Assembly (NCBI GenBank): GCA_965199095.1
Contig: CBDAQM010000003.1
Location: forward strand, 682,001-746,000
Length of the DNA stretch: 64,000 nucleotides
Reading direction: 5' to 3'
From: LMUY01 sp965199095
Lineage (GTDB): Bacteria; Pseudomonadota; Alphaproteobacteria; Acetobacterales; Acetobacteraceae
In this document: one piece after another, positions 24,279-33,049 of the stretch
How positions within the stretch are numbered: the stretch's first letter is position 1
Layout of the letters: each line of letters opens with the position of its first letter
Notes under the pieces: model-generated
What the model saw: the letters and a program-made list of their open reading frames with translations, nothing else
What the model was told of the DNA's origin: nothing
The model's database searches: none
Translations under genes and position numbers: made by a program

Positions 24279-25655
24279 ATGTCCTACGACTTCGACCTGT
24301 TCGTCATCGGCGGCGGCTCCGGCGGCGTGCGCTGCGCCCGCATCGCCGCGGGCCACGGCGCGCGGGTCGGGGTGGCGGAGAGCACGCATTGGGGCGGCAC
24401 CTGCGTCAATGTCGGCTGCGTGCCGAAGAAGCTGATGGTCATGGCGGCCGATTACGGCATGGCCGCCGCGGACAGCCACGGCTTCGGCTGGGACACGCAG
24501 CGCGGCAGCCATGACTGGGCCGCCTTCATCGCCGCCAAGGATGCCGAGATCGCCCGGCTGAACGGCATCTACGTCAAGCTGCTGACCGGCGCCGGCTGCA
24601 CCATCTTCGATGCCCGGGCGAGTTTCATCGACGCGCACACGCTGGATGTCGGCGGCCAGCGCATCACGGCCGAACGGATCGTCATCGCGGTCGGCGGCTA
24701 TCCGCTGCGGCCTTCGATCCCGGGCTGCGAGTTGGGCATCGTGTCCGACGACGCATTCCACCTGAAGGCGCTGCCGAAGCGGATCATGCTGGTGGGGGCC
24801 GGCTACATCGCAGTGGAGTTCGCGGGCATCTTCGCCGGCCTCGGCGCGGAGGTGGAACTGGTCTGCCGGCCGCCTTTGCCGCTGCGCGGATTCGACCACG
24901 ACCTGCGGGCGGCGCTGGCCGAGGCGCTGGCGGCGCAGGGGATCAAGCTGCATTGCGGCACGTCGCCCGCCAAGGTCGAGCGGGACGGCGACGGGTATAA
25001 AATCCACCTGATGGACGGCACGGTGCGTGACACCGACCTGGTGTTCTGGGCGGTCGGCCGCCGGCCCAACACGCGCGGCCTGGGGTTGGAGGCGGCCGGG
25101 GTGACGGCGACCGATAGCGGCGCTGTGGTGGTGAATGCCGACCATCAGACGAGCCAGCCGCATATCTACGCCATCGGCGACGTGTCCAACCACATGAACC
25201 TCACCCCGGTGGCGATCGCCGAGGGCCACATGCTGGCGGACAGGCTGTTCGGTCCGCAGCATCGCACCTGGAACTTCGACGCGGTCGCCACCGCCGTGTT
25301 CAGCCACCCGCCGATGGCGACGGCCGGCCTGACGGAGGAGGACGCCGCCGCGCGCTTCCCCGTCGATATCTACGTGACCCGCTTCACGCCGATGCGCCAC
25401 ACGATGACCGGCCGCCAGGTCCGCACGCTTATGAAGCTGGTGGTGGAGCAGTCGACGCAGCGAGTGGTGGGCGCCCATATGCTGGGGGATGATGCGGCGG
25501 AGATGATGCAAGGCATTGCCGTGGCGATGAACGCGGGCGCCACCAAGGCCGATTTCGACCGCACGATCGGCATCCATCCGACGTCGGCGGAGGAATGGGT
25601 GACGATGCGCACACGGACGCGGGAGGCTGGCGTGGAGGCGAAAGCGGCGGAGTAG
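24279..25655 (+). CDS. gor: Glutathione-disulfide reductase
   Basis: This 458-residue flavoprotein reduces oxidised glutathione with NADPH. The FAD motif FVIGGGSGGVRCARIAA is followed by the redox-active GGTCVNVGCVPKK disulfide, the NADP site IMLVGAGYIAVEFAGIFAGLG, YAIGDVSNHMNLTPVAI, and the C-terminal catalytic IGIHPTSAEEWVTM. The NADP-binding loop after the second glycine motif reads LVCRPPLPLRGFD, with arginines for the 2'-phosphate. Its position after grxD groups thiol-redox genes together. Confidence 0.94.
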   Translation: MSYDFDLFVIGGGSGGVRCARIAAGHGARVGVAESTHWGGTCVNVGCVPKKLMVMAADYGMAAADSHGFGWDTQRGSHDWAAFIAAKDAEIARLNGIYVKLLTGAGCTIFDARASFIDAHTLDVGGQRITAERIVIAVGGYPLRPSIPGCELGIVSDDAFHLKALPKRIMLVGAGYIAVEFAGIFAGLGAEVELVCRPPLPLRGFDHDLRAALAEALAAQGIKLHCGTSPAKVERDGDGYKIHLMDGTVRDTDLVFWAVGRRPNTRGLGLEAAGVTATDSGAVVVNADHQTSQPHIYAIGDVSNHMNLTPVAIAEGHMLADRLFGPQHRTWNFDAVATAVFSHPPMATAGLTEEDAAARFPVDIYVTRFTPMRHTMTGRQVRTLMKLVVEQSTQRVVGAHMLGDDAAEMMQGIAVAMNAGATKADFDRTIGIHPTSAEEWVTMRTRTREAGVEAKAAE

Positions 25656-25730
25656 TGCAATGACCACCCCCCGCGCTTCTATGGCTGCCAACGCCGTTTT
25701 GGTGGATAAGCGGCGTGAGGAGATATGCTT

Positions 25731-27110
25731 ATGCGCACCTGGTCGCCTGACTCATGGCGCAACCAACCAATCCGCCAAAGCCCAGCCTATCCGGACACCA
25801 TGGCGCTTGCTGCCGTGGAGGCGCGGATCAAGCAGTATCCGCCCCTGGTCTTCGCCGGGGAAGCGCGGCGGCTGAAGGCTGCCTTGGCGCTTGCCGCCGA
25901 GGGCAAGGCGTTCGTCCTGCAAGGCGGCGACTGCGCGGAAAGCTTCGGCGACTTCACCGCCAACATCATCCGCGACACGTTCCGCGTGCTGCTGCAAATG
26001 GCGGTCGTGCTGACGTTCGGGGCGAGCGTTCCCGTGGTGAAGCTGGGCCGCATGGCCGGGCAGTTCGCCAAGCCACGCTCGACCGACACCGAAACGGTGG
26101 ACGACGTGACGCTGCCCAGCTATCGCGGCGACATCATCAACGGCCCCGCCTTCACCGCGGCGGACCGCCTGCCCGACCCGGCGCGGATGGAGACCGGCTA
26201 CTTCCAGTCTGCCGGCACGCTGAACCTGCTGCGTGCCTTCGCCTCCGGCGGCTATGCCGATTTGCACGAGGTGCACCGCTGGAACCTGTCCTTCGCCGCC
26301 CGCTCGCCCCTCGCCAGCCGCTACGGGCAACTGGCGGAGCGCATCGACGAGACCCTGCGCTTCATGGCGGCCTGCGGCGTCACCAGCGCCACCACGCCGC
26401 AAATCCGCGAGACCGATTTCTACACGAGCCACGAGGCGCTGCTGCTGCCCTACGAGCAGGCGCTCACCCGGGTCGATTCCACCAGCGGGGAGTGGTACGC
26501 CTGCTCGGCGCATTTCCTATGGATCGGCGACCGCACCCGCCAGCCGGACGGTGCCCACGTGGAGTTCCTGCGCGGCGTGCGCAACCCGATCGGCATCAAG
26601 GTCGGCCCGACCACGCCCACGGCCGAGCTGCTCCGCCTGATCGAGACGCTGAACCCCAGGGACGAGCCCGGCCGCATCACCCTGATCAGCCGCATGGGCG
26701 CCGAACAGGTCGGCGAAAAGCTGCCGCCGCTGCTGCGCGCCGTGCAGGCGGAGGGGCGCCGGGTGCTGTGGCTGTGCGACCCGATGCACGGCAACACGAC
26801 CAGCACGGCCGCCAAGGTGAAGACCCGCTCCTTCGACGCCATCCTGAAGGAGGTGCGCGGCTTCTTCGACGTCCATGCGGCGGAAGCCAGTTGGGCCGGC
26901 GGCGTGCATGTCGAAATGACCGGCCGCGAGGTGACGGAATGCGTCGGCGGCGCGCATCGCCTGACCGAGGCCGATCTGAGCGACCGCTACGAGACGTTCT
27001 GCGACCCGAGGCTGAATGCCGAGCAGTCGCTGGAACTCGCTTTCCTGGTCGCCGAGGAGCTGAAGGCCCGCCGCCTGCCGTCCCCCGCTGCGGCCGCGGC
27101 GGCCCAGTAA
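25731..27110 (+). CDS. aroG: 3-deoxy-7-phosphoheptulonate synthase, class II
   Basis: This plant-type DAHP synthase condenses phosphoenolpyruvate with erythrose-4-phosphate at the start of the shikimate pathway. The 459-residue protein contains FVLQGGDCAESF, the metal-binding cysteine motif, VVKLGRMAGQFAKPRS, and late WLCDPMHGNTTS and GGVHVEMTGREVTECVGG segments of the active site. ATG 25731 is preferred over 25725 because GGAG lies eight bases upstream. It is unrelated in sequence to the E. coli class I enzymes despite the shared gene symbol. Confidence 0.95.
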   Translation: MRTWSPDSWRNQPIRQSPAYPDTMALAAVEARIKQYPPLVFAGEARRLKAALALAAEGKAFVLQGGDCAESFGDFTANIIRDTFRVLLQMAVVLTFGASVPVVKLGRMAGQFAKPRSTDTETVDDVTLPSYRGDIINGPAFTAADRLPDPARMETGYFQSAGTLNLLRAFASGGYADLHEVHRWNLSFAARSPLASRYGQLAERIDETLRFMAACGVTSATTPQIRETDFYTSHEALLLPYEQALTRVDSTSGEWYACSAHFLWIGDRTRQPDGAHVEFLRGVRNPIGIKVGPTTPTAELLRLIETLNPRDEPGRITLISRMGAEQVGEKLPPLLRAVQAEGRRVLWLCDPMHGNTTSTAAKVKTRSFDAILKEVRGFFDVHAAEASWAGGVHVEMTGREVTECVGGAHRLTEADLSDRYETFCDPRLNAEQSLELAFLVAEELKARRLPSPAAAAAAQ

Positions 27111-27127
27111 CGCGCTGAGGTTTGATG

Positions 27128-28288
27128 ATGACCCTGTCCGACGACATCGAAAGCCGCACGGATGCATATTTCAACCGCACGCGGGAGATCGTCGCTAAGT
27201 TTGGCGACAAGCGCGTCACCTATGCGCTGTTCTTGCGCCGCCCGGTGATCTCCGCACCGCGCCTGATGGTGGACTGGCTGCGCGCCGTGGCGGCGGAGCA
27301 AGGCTTCGCCGTGGAGCTGAACGTCACACATCCGGAGGGAAGCTGGGTCGGCGCCGGGGAGCCGCTGGTCTACATCACCGGGTCGTTCCAGCACCTGTCG
27401 AACTGCGAGACGCTGCTGCTGCAGAAGCTGGGCCCGGCCTGCGTCGCCGCCCACAACGCCTACCAGATGTGCAGCGCCCTGCCGCGCGTCGGCTTCCTGG
27501 CGATGGACGCCCGGCACTGTGCGGGGGCCGAGATGCAGGACATGATGGGCTACGCCGCGGGCGTCGGCAGCCGGGCCGCCCGGAACGAAGGCGCCCGCGG
27601 GTTCATCGGCACCGCGACGGAACTGACGGCGCATTGGTTCGGCCAGCCGCACGGGGCCGGCACGATGCCGCACGCCCTGATCGGCTATGCCGGCTCCACA
27701 GTGCGAGCGGCGGAGCTGTTCGCCGAAACCTTCCCGGGCGAGCCGCTGACGGTGCTGACCGACTATTTCGGCCGCGAGATCACCGACGGCCTGGCGGTCT
27801 GCCGCCGGTTTGCCGAGCTTGCGGCGGCCGGCCTGCTCTCCGTCCGGTTGGACACGCATGGCGGCCGCTTCCTGGAAGGGCTCGACCCTGGTGAAAGCTA
27901 CGCCGTGCTGGAACGGCAATCGCCCGGCGCCATCCGCCGCTATCGCAGTGAGACGGAGCTGCGCTACCTGGTCGGGTCCGGCGTTTCGGCGGCGGCGATC
28001 TGGCGGATGCGGGAAGCGCTGGACCAGGCGGGATTTCCGAAGGTGCGCATCGTCGTGTCGTCCGGCTTCAACGTCGAAAAGTGCCGGGTGATGGCGGACT
28101 GCCAGGCGCCGATCGACGTGGTGGGCACCGGCAGCTACATCCCCGACCATTGGGCCGAAACGTACGCCACGGCCGATATCGTCGAGTACGATGGCGATGC
28201 GCGGGTCAAGGTCGGGCGGGAGTTCTTGTTGCGCCGGAATGGGGCACGCAAGCGCGGCGGCGTTGATTCGGGAACGGCCGCCCCGTAG
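27128..28288 (+). CDS. pncB: Nicotinate phosphoribosyltransferase
   Basis: PncB links nicotinate to PRPP in NAD salvage. The 386-residue protein shows DAYFNRTREIV near the start, where the phosphorylated-His-type family has its Y-F motif, EMQDMMGYAAGVGSRAARNEGARGFIGTATE in the middle, and RLDTHGGRFLEG and VSSGFNVEKC for phosphate binding. Two ATGs lie at 27125 and 27128; the second has better spacing from GAGG. It follows the DAHP synthase gene by 17 bases and is probably co-transcribed. Confidence 0.9.
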   Translation: MTLSDDIESRTDAYFNRTREIVAKFGDKRVTYALFLRRPVISAPRLMVDWLRAVAAEQGFAVELNVTHPEGSWVGAGEPLVYITGSFQHLSNCETLLLQKLGPACVAAHNAYQMCSALPRVGFLAMDARHCAGAEMQDMMGYAAGVGSRAARNEGARGFIGTATELTAHWFGQPHGAGTMPHALIGYAGSTVRAAELFAETFPGEPLTVLTDYFGREITDGLAVCRRFAELAAAGLLSVRLDTHGGRFLEGLDPGESYAVLERQSPGAIRRYRSETELRYLVGSGVSAAAIWRMREALDQAGFPKVRIVVSSGFNVEKCRVMADCQAPIDVVGTGSYIPDHWAETYATADIVEYDGDARVKVGREFLLRRNGARKRGGVDSGTAAP

Positions 28289-28331
28289 CGTCGTGGGATG
28301 AGCGATCGTGCGTGCGACACCCTCACCCTGA

Positions 28332-28352
28332 CCCTCTCCCAGAGGGAGAGGG
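28332..28352. repeat. CCCTCTCCC/GGGAGAGGG hairpin repeat, copy 1
   Basis: CCCTCTCCC (28332-28340) and GGGAGAGGG (28344-28352) form a perfect 9-base stem with loop AGA, preceded by CCCTCACCCTGA. The same element recurs at 42361, 42433 and in variant form at 59049. It follows pncB, where it may terminate transcription, and its right arm also acts as a purine-rich ribosome site for the next gene. Confidence 0.8.
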
Positions 28353-28353
28353 C

Positions 28354-28725
28354 TTGTTGAGCGACCTGTTTGCCCCCGCGGGTGGTTGGCGCGTGCGAAT
28401 TTTGGATCTCTCGGGCGCGTCCGACGACAAGGTGGTGGAGGAGGTCGGCGGCTTTCCCAGCTTGATGCAGGCCAACGCCTTCGCCCGCGCCTATGTGCGG
28501 GACAGTGTCGAGCGGTGTCGCGGCCCCGGCCTGTCGGCGCGCGAGGTGTTGGACGCCTGGTTCGCGTTCGGCGAGGACGCGGAGATCGTCGACAATCCCC
28601 AGGGCGCATGGCGCAGCGCCGCCGAGTTGGCGGCGTTCGGGGAACGCCCGGCCAGCGAGGAAGAACGGGATTGGCGCGCGCTTGATCCTCGCCGCGCCGA
28701 GGAAGAGGAAGACGAAGACGCGTGA
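28354..28725 (+). CDS. Conserved-looking small protein of unknown function
   Basis: About 123 residues from TTG 28354 (or 28357): LLSDLFAPAGGWRVRILDLSG, then PSLMQANAFARAYVRDSVERCR, AWFAFGEDAEIVD, and a very acidic tail EEEEDEDA. No known domain is recognised and there is no signal peptide. The start lies directly after the repeat hairpin, whose right arm provides the only good ribosome site. Its stop overlaps the GTG of the amino-acid permease gene (GTGA), so it is coupled to that transporter. Translating further upstream only reads the repeat. Confidence 0.68.
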   Translation: MLSDLFAPAGGWRVRILDLSGASDDKVVEEVGGFPSLMQANAFARAYVRDSVERCRGPGLSAREVLDAWFAFGEDAEIVDNPQGAWRSAAELAAFGERPASEEERDWRALDPRRAEEEEDEDA

Positions 28726-29435
28726 TCGCGGCCTTCACCCCGCTCGGGTTCGGCCCACAGGGTTGGGGGGCGGCGCTGCTGACGGCGACGGCGATGACGC
28801 TGGCGGTCTCGGTCTGCGCATTTGCCGCCGGGCTCGTCTTCGGCACGCTGGGCGCGGCGGCGAAGCTGGCGGGCGGCCCGGCGTGGCGCGGCGTCGCCGC
28901 CGCCTACACGACCGTGCTGCGGGGCATCCCCGATTTGCTGGTGATCTACCTGTTCTATTTCGGCGGCGCGACGGTGCTCACGCAGGTCGCTGCGTGGCTG
29001 GGCGGCACTGGGTTCTTCGGGCTCAACGGCTTCATGGTGGGCGTGCTGGCGGTCGGCATCGTGTCGGGCGCCTACCAGACGGAGGTGTTGCGCGGCGCCT
29101 ACCAGGCCATCTCGCGCGGTGAGGTCGAGGCCGCGCGGGTGGCTGGCATGGGGCGCATTCTGATGCTGCGGCGGATCACCGGGCCGCTTGCCCTGCGCAC
29201 GGCGCTGCCGGGCATGGGGAATGTCTGGCAGATGGTCCTGAAGGAATCGGCGCTGATCTCCGTCACCGGGCTGGTGGACCTGATGCGCCAGACGGAGGTC
29301 GCGGCCGGGTCCACGCGGCTGCCCTTCGTGTTCTACGCCGCCGCCGCCGGCCTCTACCTCGTCCTGACCAGCGCCTCCGCCGCGCTGTTCCGCGGGGCGG
29401 AGCGGGGCAGCCGGCGCGGGGCGGCGCCGGCCTGA
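28722..29435 (+). CDS. Polar amino-acid ABC transporter permease, HisQ type
   Basis: The 237-residue inner-membrane protein has about five hydrophobic segments and the EAA loop GEVEAARVAGMGRILMLRRITGPLALRTALPG, which docks onto the ATPase. The RGIPDLLVIYLFYFGG region is the hallmark of HisQ/ArtQ permeases. GTG 28722 overlaps the preceding gene's stop and its TGA shares a base with the next gene's ATG. With the following permease it should form the membrane pore. Confidence 0.93.
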   Translation: MIAAFTPLGFGPQGWGAALLTATAMTLAVSVCAFAAGLVFGTLGAAAKLAGGPAWRGVAAAYTTVLRGIPDLLVIYLFYFGGATVLTQVAAWLGGTGFFGLNGFMVGVLAVGIVSGAYQTEVLRGAYQAISRGEVEAARVAGMGRILMLRRITGPLALRTALPGMGNVWQMVLKESALISVTGLVDLMRQTEVAAGSTRLPFVFYAAAAGLYLVLTSASAALFRGAERGSRRGAAPA

Positions 29436-30103
29436 TGGACTTCCTGCTCGACACGTTGCGCCGCCTGCTGGCCGGCGTGCCGCTGACGCTGCAATTGGCG
29501 GCCTGCTCGCTGGCGCTGGGTGGGCTGCTGGCCTTGGCGCTGGCCCTGCTCGGCCGGTGGAACCGGGTCGCCGGACTGGTGACGCGGGGCTACATCTTCG
29601 TCTTCCGCGGCTCCCCGCTGCTGGTGCAGATCTTCCTGGTGTATTACGGGCTCGGCCAGTTCCCGGCGCTGCGGCAAAGCATCCTGTGGCCGTTCCTGCG
29701 CCAGCCCTGGTGGTGCGCCCTGCTCGCCTTGTCGCTCAACACGGCCGCCTACGGGGCGGAGGTCATCCGCGGCGGCCTGCTGGCGGTGCCGAAGGGGCAG
29801 GTCGAGGCGGGGCGCGTCTGCGGCATGTCCACGCCGGGGCTGTATCGCCGGGTGATCCTGCCGCTGGCGCTGCGCCAGGCGCTGCCCGCCTACGGCAACG
29901 AGATCATCATCATGGTGAAGTCGACCTCCCTGGCCAGCGTCATCACCCTGATGGAGGTGACGGGCATCGCCAAGGGCATCATCAGCGAGACGTTCCGCGC
30001 CCTGCCGGTCTTCGCCTGCGCCGCGGCGATCTACCTCGCGATCAACTTCGCCATCGCCGGCGCGGTGCGGCTGCTGGAGCGGCGGCTGGCGGTGGCGTCA
30101 TGA
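29435..30103 (+). CDS. Polar amino-acid ABC transporter permease, HisM type
   Basis: The 222-residue protein contains VFRGSPLLVQIFLVYYGLGQ and the EAA loop KGQVEAGRVCGMSTPGLYRRVILPLALRQALP, both typical of HisM. NEIIIMVKSTSLASVITLMEVTG follows, a strongly conserved segment of the group. It shares one base with the HisQ-type gene and overlaps the ATPase gene by four, fixing the gene order Q-M-P. Confidence 0.93.
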   Translation: MDFLLDTLRRLLAGVPLTLQLAACSLALGGLLALALALLGRWNRVAGLVTRGYIFVFRGSPLLVQIFLVYYGLGQFPALRQSILWPFLRQPWWCALLALSLNTAAYGAEVIRGGLLAVPKGQVEAGRVCGMSTPGLYRRVILPLALRQALPAYGNEIIIMVKSTSLASVITLMEVTGIAKGIISETFRALPVFACAAAIYLAINFAIAGAVRLLERRLAVAS

Positions 30104-30870
30104 CCGACGCCGCAGTCGCCGTAAAGGACCTGGAAAAGCGCTACGGCGCCCTGGCCGTGATCCGCGGCGTCTCGCTGGAAGCGCGGACGGGCGAGGTGAT
30201 TTCCATCATCGGCGCCTCCGGCTCGGGCAAGAGCACGCTGCTGCGCTGCATCCCGTTGCTGGAAGTGCCGGAGGCGGGCGAGGTCGGCGTCGCCGGGGAA
30301 TGGCTGCGCTGGCGGCGGCGTGGCGCCGGGCGGGCGCCGGCGGAGCGCGCGCAGGTGGCCCGGCTGCGCGCCCGGCTGGGCTTCGTGTTCCAGTCGTTCA
30401 ACCTGTGGTCCCACATGACGGTGCTCGGCAACGTCATCGAGGCGCCGGTCCACGTCCAAGGCCGCCCGCGCGCCGAGGCGGTCGCGGAGGCGGAGGCGTT
30501 GTTGGCCAAGGTGGGGCTGGCGGAGAAGCGGGACGCCTATCCGGCGCAACTCTCCGGCGGCCAGCAGCAGCGCGTCGCCATCGCCCGCGCCCTGGCCATG
30601 CGCCCGGCGGCCCTGTTGCTGGACGAACCGACCAGCGCGCTCGACCCAGAATTGGTCGGGGAGGTGCTGCGAGTGATCCGCGCCCTGGCGGAGGAAGGCC
30701 GCACCATGCTGATCGTGACGCATGAGATGGGTTTTGCCCGCGATGTCTCGACCCGGGCCGTCTTCCTGCACCAGGGCCGCATCGAGGAAGAGGGGCCGCC
30801 CACCCAGGTCTTCACCGACCCGGTGAGCGACCGCTGCCGCCAGTTCGTCACCAGCCATTTACGACGGTGA
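30100..30870 (+). CDS. Polar amino-acid ABC transporter ATP-binding protein, HisP type
   Basis: The 256-residue ATPase has Walker A GASGSGKST, Q-loop FQSFNLWSHMTVL, signature LSGGQQQRVAIARAL, Walker B LLLDEPTSALDPE and switch VTHEMGFARDV. The SFNLWSHMT and EMGFARDV wording matches HisP/OccP ATPases for basic amino acids and opines. The ATG at 30100 overlaps the permease stop. No binding-protein gene follows; the next stretch is gene-poor. Confidence 0.95.
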   Translation: MTDAAVAVKDLEKRYGALAVIRGVSLEARTGEVISIIGASGSGKSTLLRCIPLLEVPEAGEVGVAGEWLRWRRRGAGRAPAERAQVARLRARLGFVFQSFNLWSHMTVLGNVIEAPVHVQGRPRAEAVAEAEALLAKVGLAEKRDAYPAQLSGGQQQRVAIARALAMRPAALLLDEPTSALDPELVGEVLRVIRALAEEGRTMLIVTHEMGFARDVSTRAVFLHQGRIEEEGPPTQVFTDPVSDRCRQFVTSHLRR

Positions 30871-31651
30871 CGCTGAGTTCCCATGCGGCAGCAGGGGATG
30901 CAAGTAGTAAGACAATATAACATTCTCCTTGTGGTATAAAGAATGTATATAGTTTTAACGCTATACTCCTGTTCGAGCGTCACTTGCGTGGGTTTATGTG
31001 GCCTTCGATCTTGCTAAATTTATCCAGGCGATGCTTACTGACGCCGTGCCTATGCGCAATCAGACAGCAAACACATGAGTAAGATTTTCGGCGCAGCGAT
31101 GATCGCTGCGGCCGGGCTTGCCGTCGCTGCTGGGCCGGCGCTCGCATTGCAGACGTTGGTGACCCAGGTGGACAAGAACACCGACGGCTTACCCCTTCAG
31201 GTATCCAGCGGCGTCGGATGGCAGTGTCCACACGCTGATGCGTCTTAGGGCCTGTTTCGGAGTAAAGCTAGACGGCTGCGTTCGTCCCCGACCCGGACGA
31301 TCATGGACCAACAAGACAAGCCCGGGCGCACGTTGACGAGGTTCTCAACTCAGTTCCGTCCGGAGTGTGTAGCCCGTATCGCGCTTGGGCGATGCGGGAC
31401 TCGCCAGTTAAGTCCGTGCCGAACTCGGCTGCACCGCCCCCGCCACGCTGACCTTGGATGCCTCCGCCGGAAGTCCCGCATGCCCAAGCGCATGCGGGCG
31501 ACGATGGCTTTCGCCCGAAACCAGCATAAGATGCATGGCAGTCGCATAAATAGAATATAGAAAGCCAGTATCCTGAGTTGCGAGATTTCAAACTAACTTC
31601 GGCGCACGACTCACATTAGTTGACAACCTCGTGATCGTATTTAAGCGCGAT
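30871..31651. other. Lower-GC intergenic stretch after the amino-acid transporter
   Basis: About 780 bases with conspicuous AT-rich segments (for example around 30915-30960) unlike the flanking genes. Apart from a possible 57-codon secreted peptide at 31075, open frames here are short, cysteine- or arginine-rich and without recognisable motifs. No tRNA, integrase or terminal inverted repeats were seen. It may be the scar of an old insertion. Confidence 0.55.
31075..31248 (+). CDS. Possible small secreted peptide, perhaps a truncated gene
   Basis: A 57-codon frame starting MSKIFGAAMIAAAGLAVAAG and continuing PALALQTLVTQVDKNTDG has a convincing signal peptide with an ALA-type cleavage site. 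The mature part is only about 32 residues and ends in GWQCPHADAS. No good ribosome site is visible. It could be the 5' remnant of a longer secreted protein. Support is limited to the signal-peptide pattern. Confidence 0.35.
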   Translation: MSKIFGAAMIAAAGLAVAAGPALALQTLVTQVDKNTDGLPLQVSSGVGWQCPHADAS

Positions 31652-32296
31652 CTAACTACCAACTGTCCTGATCCAAGATGGTTCGAAATCACCGCGTATC
31701 ACCTTTGGAGAGTATGCTACCCACACATTTGAGTCTATGTCTAGATAAAGCCTATCTTTTGTTAGGCTATAATTCGATAAGGTGCCTTCTTCGTCTCTTT
31801 GTATCACAAGAACACTGTGTACTGTACCTTCAATCTCGATACTGGCAGTGCCAACTTGTTTGAGGCAAGTATGCCAACTTAGGGGCATTCCATTGAATGT
31901 ATATTTCTTATTAGAAGGATCATAGCAATAGCTTTTGCCGTCTCCCGAGAACACACCAATAAAGGCCATTGTTACGTCCCCCGGGGGCGAATCCGTTGGG
32001 ATGGATAGAAAGCCAGCAATCAGATCGTACGCTTTCTCTCCAACGGTCTGCCTACAGATCATCGAATTGGTCGGAATGCTCCCGTGCCAGACTGCTACAA
32101 TTGGCTTCGTCCGCCCTTCAACGATAGTGGTGGTCTTCGTTCCCTCAGCAGGGCACGCGAAAGCAACTTTGAGGGGAGACCCAGTAATGTCCACGTGCGG
32201 TTGTGAGGCACAACTCGGTAAAAACGCGAGTAAGGGGATTACCATGCAACAGCACGCTGCTTCCCGCACGTGTAGGGACAAGGTAGTCTTTCTCAT
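31652..32296 (-). CDS. Putative lipoprotein of unknown function
   Basis: The 214-residue product begins MRKTTLSLHVREAACCCMVIP and has a hydrophobic run ending LAFLPSC at Cys29, an imperfect lipobox. The mature region is rich in Thr, Ser and Tyr (AFACPAEGTKTTTIVEG, KSYCYDPSNKKYTF) with several cysteines. AGGAACGG precedes the ATG. Codon use is far more AT-rich than in neighbours, suggesting acquisition from another source. No domain is recognised; it is isolated between two gene-free stretches. Confidence 0.55.
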   Translation of the reverse strand: MRKTTLSLHVREAACCCMVIPLLAFLPSCASQPHVDITGSPLKVAFACPAEGTKTTTIVEGRTKPIVAVWHGSIPTNSMICRQTVGEKAYDLIAGFLSIPTDSPPGDVTMAFIGVFSGDGKSYCYDPSNKKYTFNGMPLSWHTCLKQVGTASIEIEGTVHSVLVIQRDEEGTLSNYSLTKDRLYLDIDSNVWVAYSPKVIRGDFEPSWIRTVGS

Positions 32297-32664
32297 TAGC
32301 CGTTCCTGACACTGACCAATGCGACAATCGTATCAGCCCACATTCATAGAGGCAACGCTATGCTGCCAATTACCTCGGCATACCCACTCACGAGCGTAGC
32401 CCAGCCGGGCCGGTAACTCCCATTTAGCGCTCTGTCAAAAATCAAGGCTTTCGGAAACGCCAGCGTGGTTCTGGATCAAAGGTTTAGGAGTTTCTAAAGT
32501 TACAACTGAATGTCCGCTACCCGCCAAATCCAGCCATTGTAACATCAGTCACACAGCCTTAAGGAGGTAGCCTGTGTGCACTTCCGTCACCCTCCCGAGT
32601 CAGAGGACGCCTGTCCTTTGCTAGAGCGCGGGGCAACGCCCTGCCTGCTTCCTCCAGCAACCGG
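32297..32664. other. Gene-free stretch between lipoprotein and cupin genes
   Basis: About 370 bases of lower GC content. Nothing recognisable was found: no frame with gene-like composition, no hairpin repeat and no RNA-gene fold evident by eye. It ends the AT-richer segment that began at 30871. Confidence 0.5.
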
Positions 32665-33030
32665 CTACACCTCCAGCGGCTCGCGCGACGGCGTGCACGA
32701 CACGGCGATTACCAGCCCGGCATCGCCGATGGTGTGGCGGTATTCGTAGCGCACCGGCAGGTACATCGCGTCGCCGGGCTTGAACATGCGTTCCCGCCCG
32801 TCCGAGAGATCAACCTGACGGGACCAGCCATGCAGGCAGAACAGCACCACCTCGTGCACGCCGTCGCCGCGCACGATGGTTTCGAAGAACGGCATGTAGG
32901 TGGTGATGTGGAACGAGAACGAGGCGCCCTGGTGCCGCTGGGTGATCAGGCGGTGGCTGAACTCCTTGTTCTCGTGAACCCAGACGCGCTCCACGTCCTC
33001 CTGCCGGCTCCACATGATCTTGTCGCCCAT
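32665..33030 (-). CDS. Cupin-domain protein
   Basis: The 121-residue single-domain cupin shows HEVVLFCLHGWSRQVDLSDG and FKPGDAMYLPVRYEYRHTIGD, the two beta-barrel motifs, with histidines in FHITTYMPFFETI and near the end as possible metal ligands. A GAAGGAG ribosome site fixes the start. It is last in the minus-strand operon from 36491. It may bind or isomerise the compound handled by the neighbouring oxidases, but the substrate cannot be read from sequence. Confidence 0.8.
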   Translation of the reverse strand: MGDKIMWSRQEDVERVWVHENKEFSHRLITQRHQGASFSFHITTYMPFFETIVRGDGVHEVVLFCLHGWSRQVDLSDGRERMFKPGDAMYLPVRYEYRHTIGDAGLVIAVSCTPSREPLEV

Positions 33031-33049
33031 CGCGGGTGCTCCTTCGCTG

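Noticed and set aside
31301..31591. Overlapping open frames on both strands in the lower-GC stretch
   Set aside because: Unusual composition, no ribosome site and no motif; neither strand is convincing.
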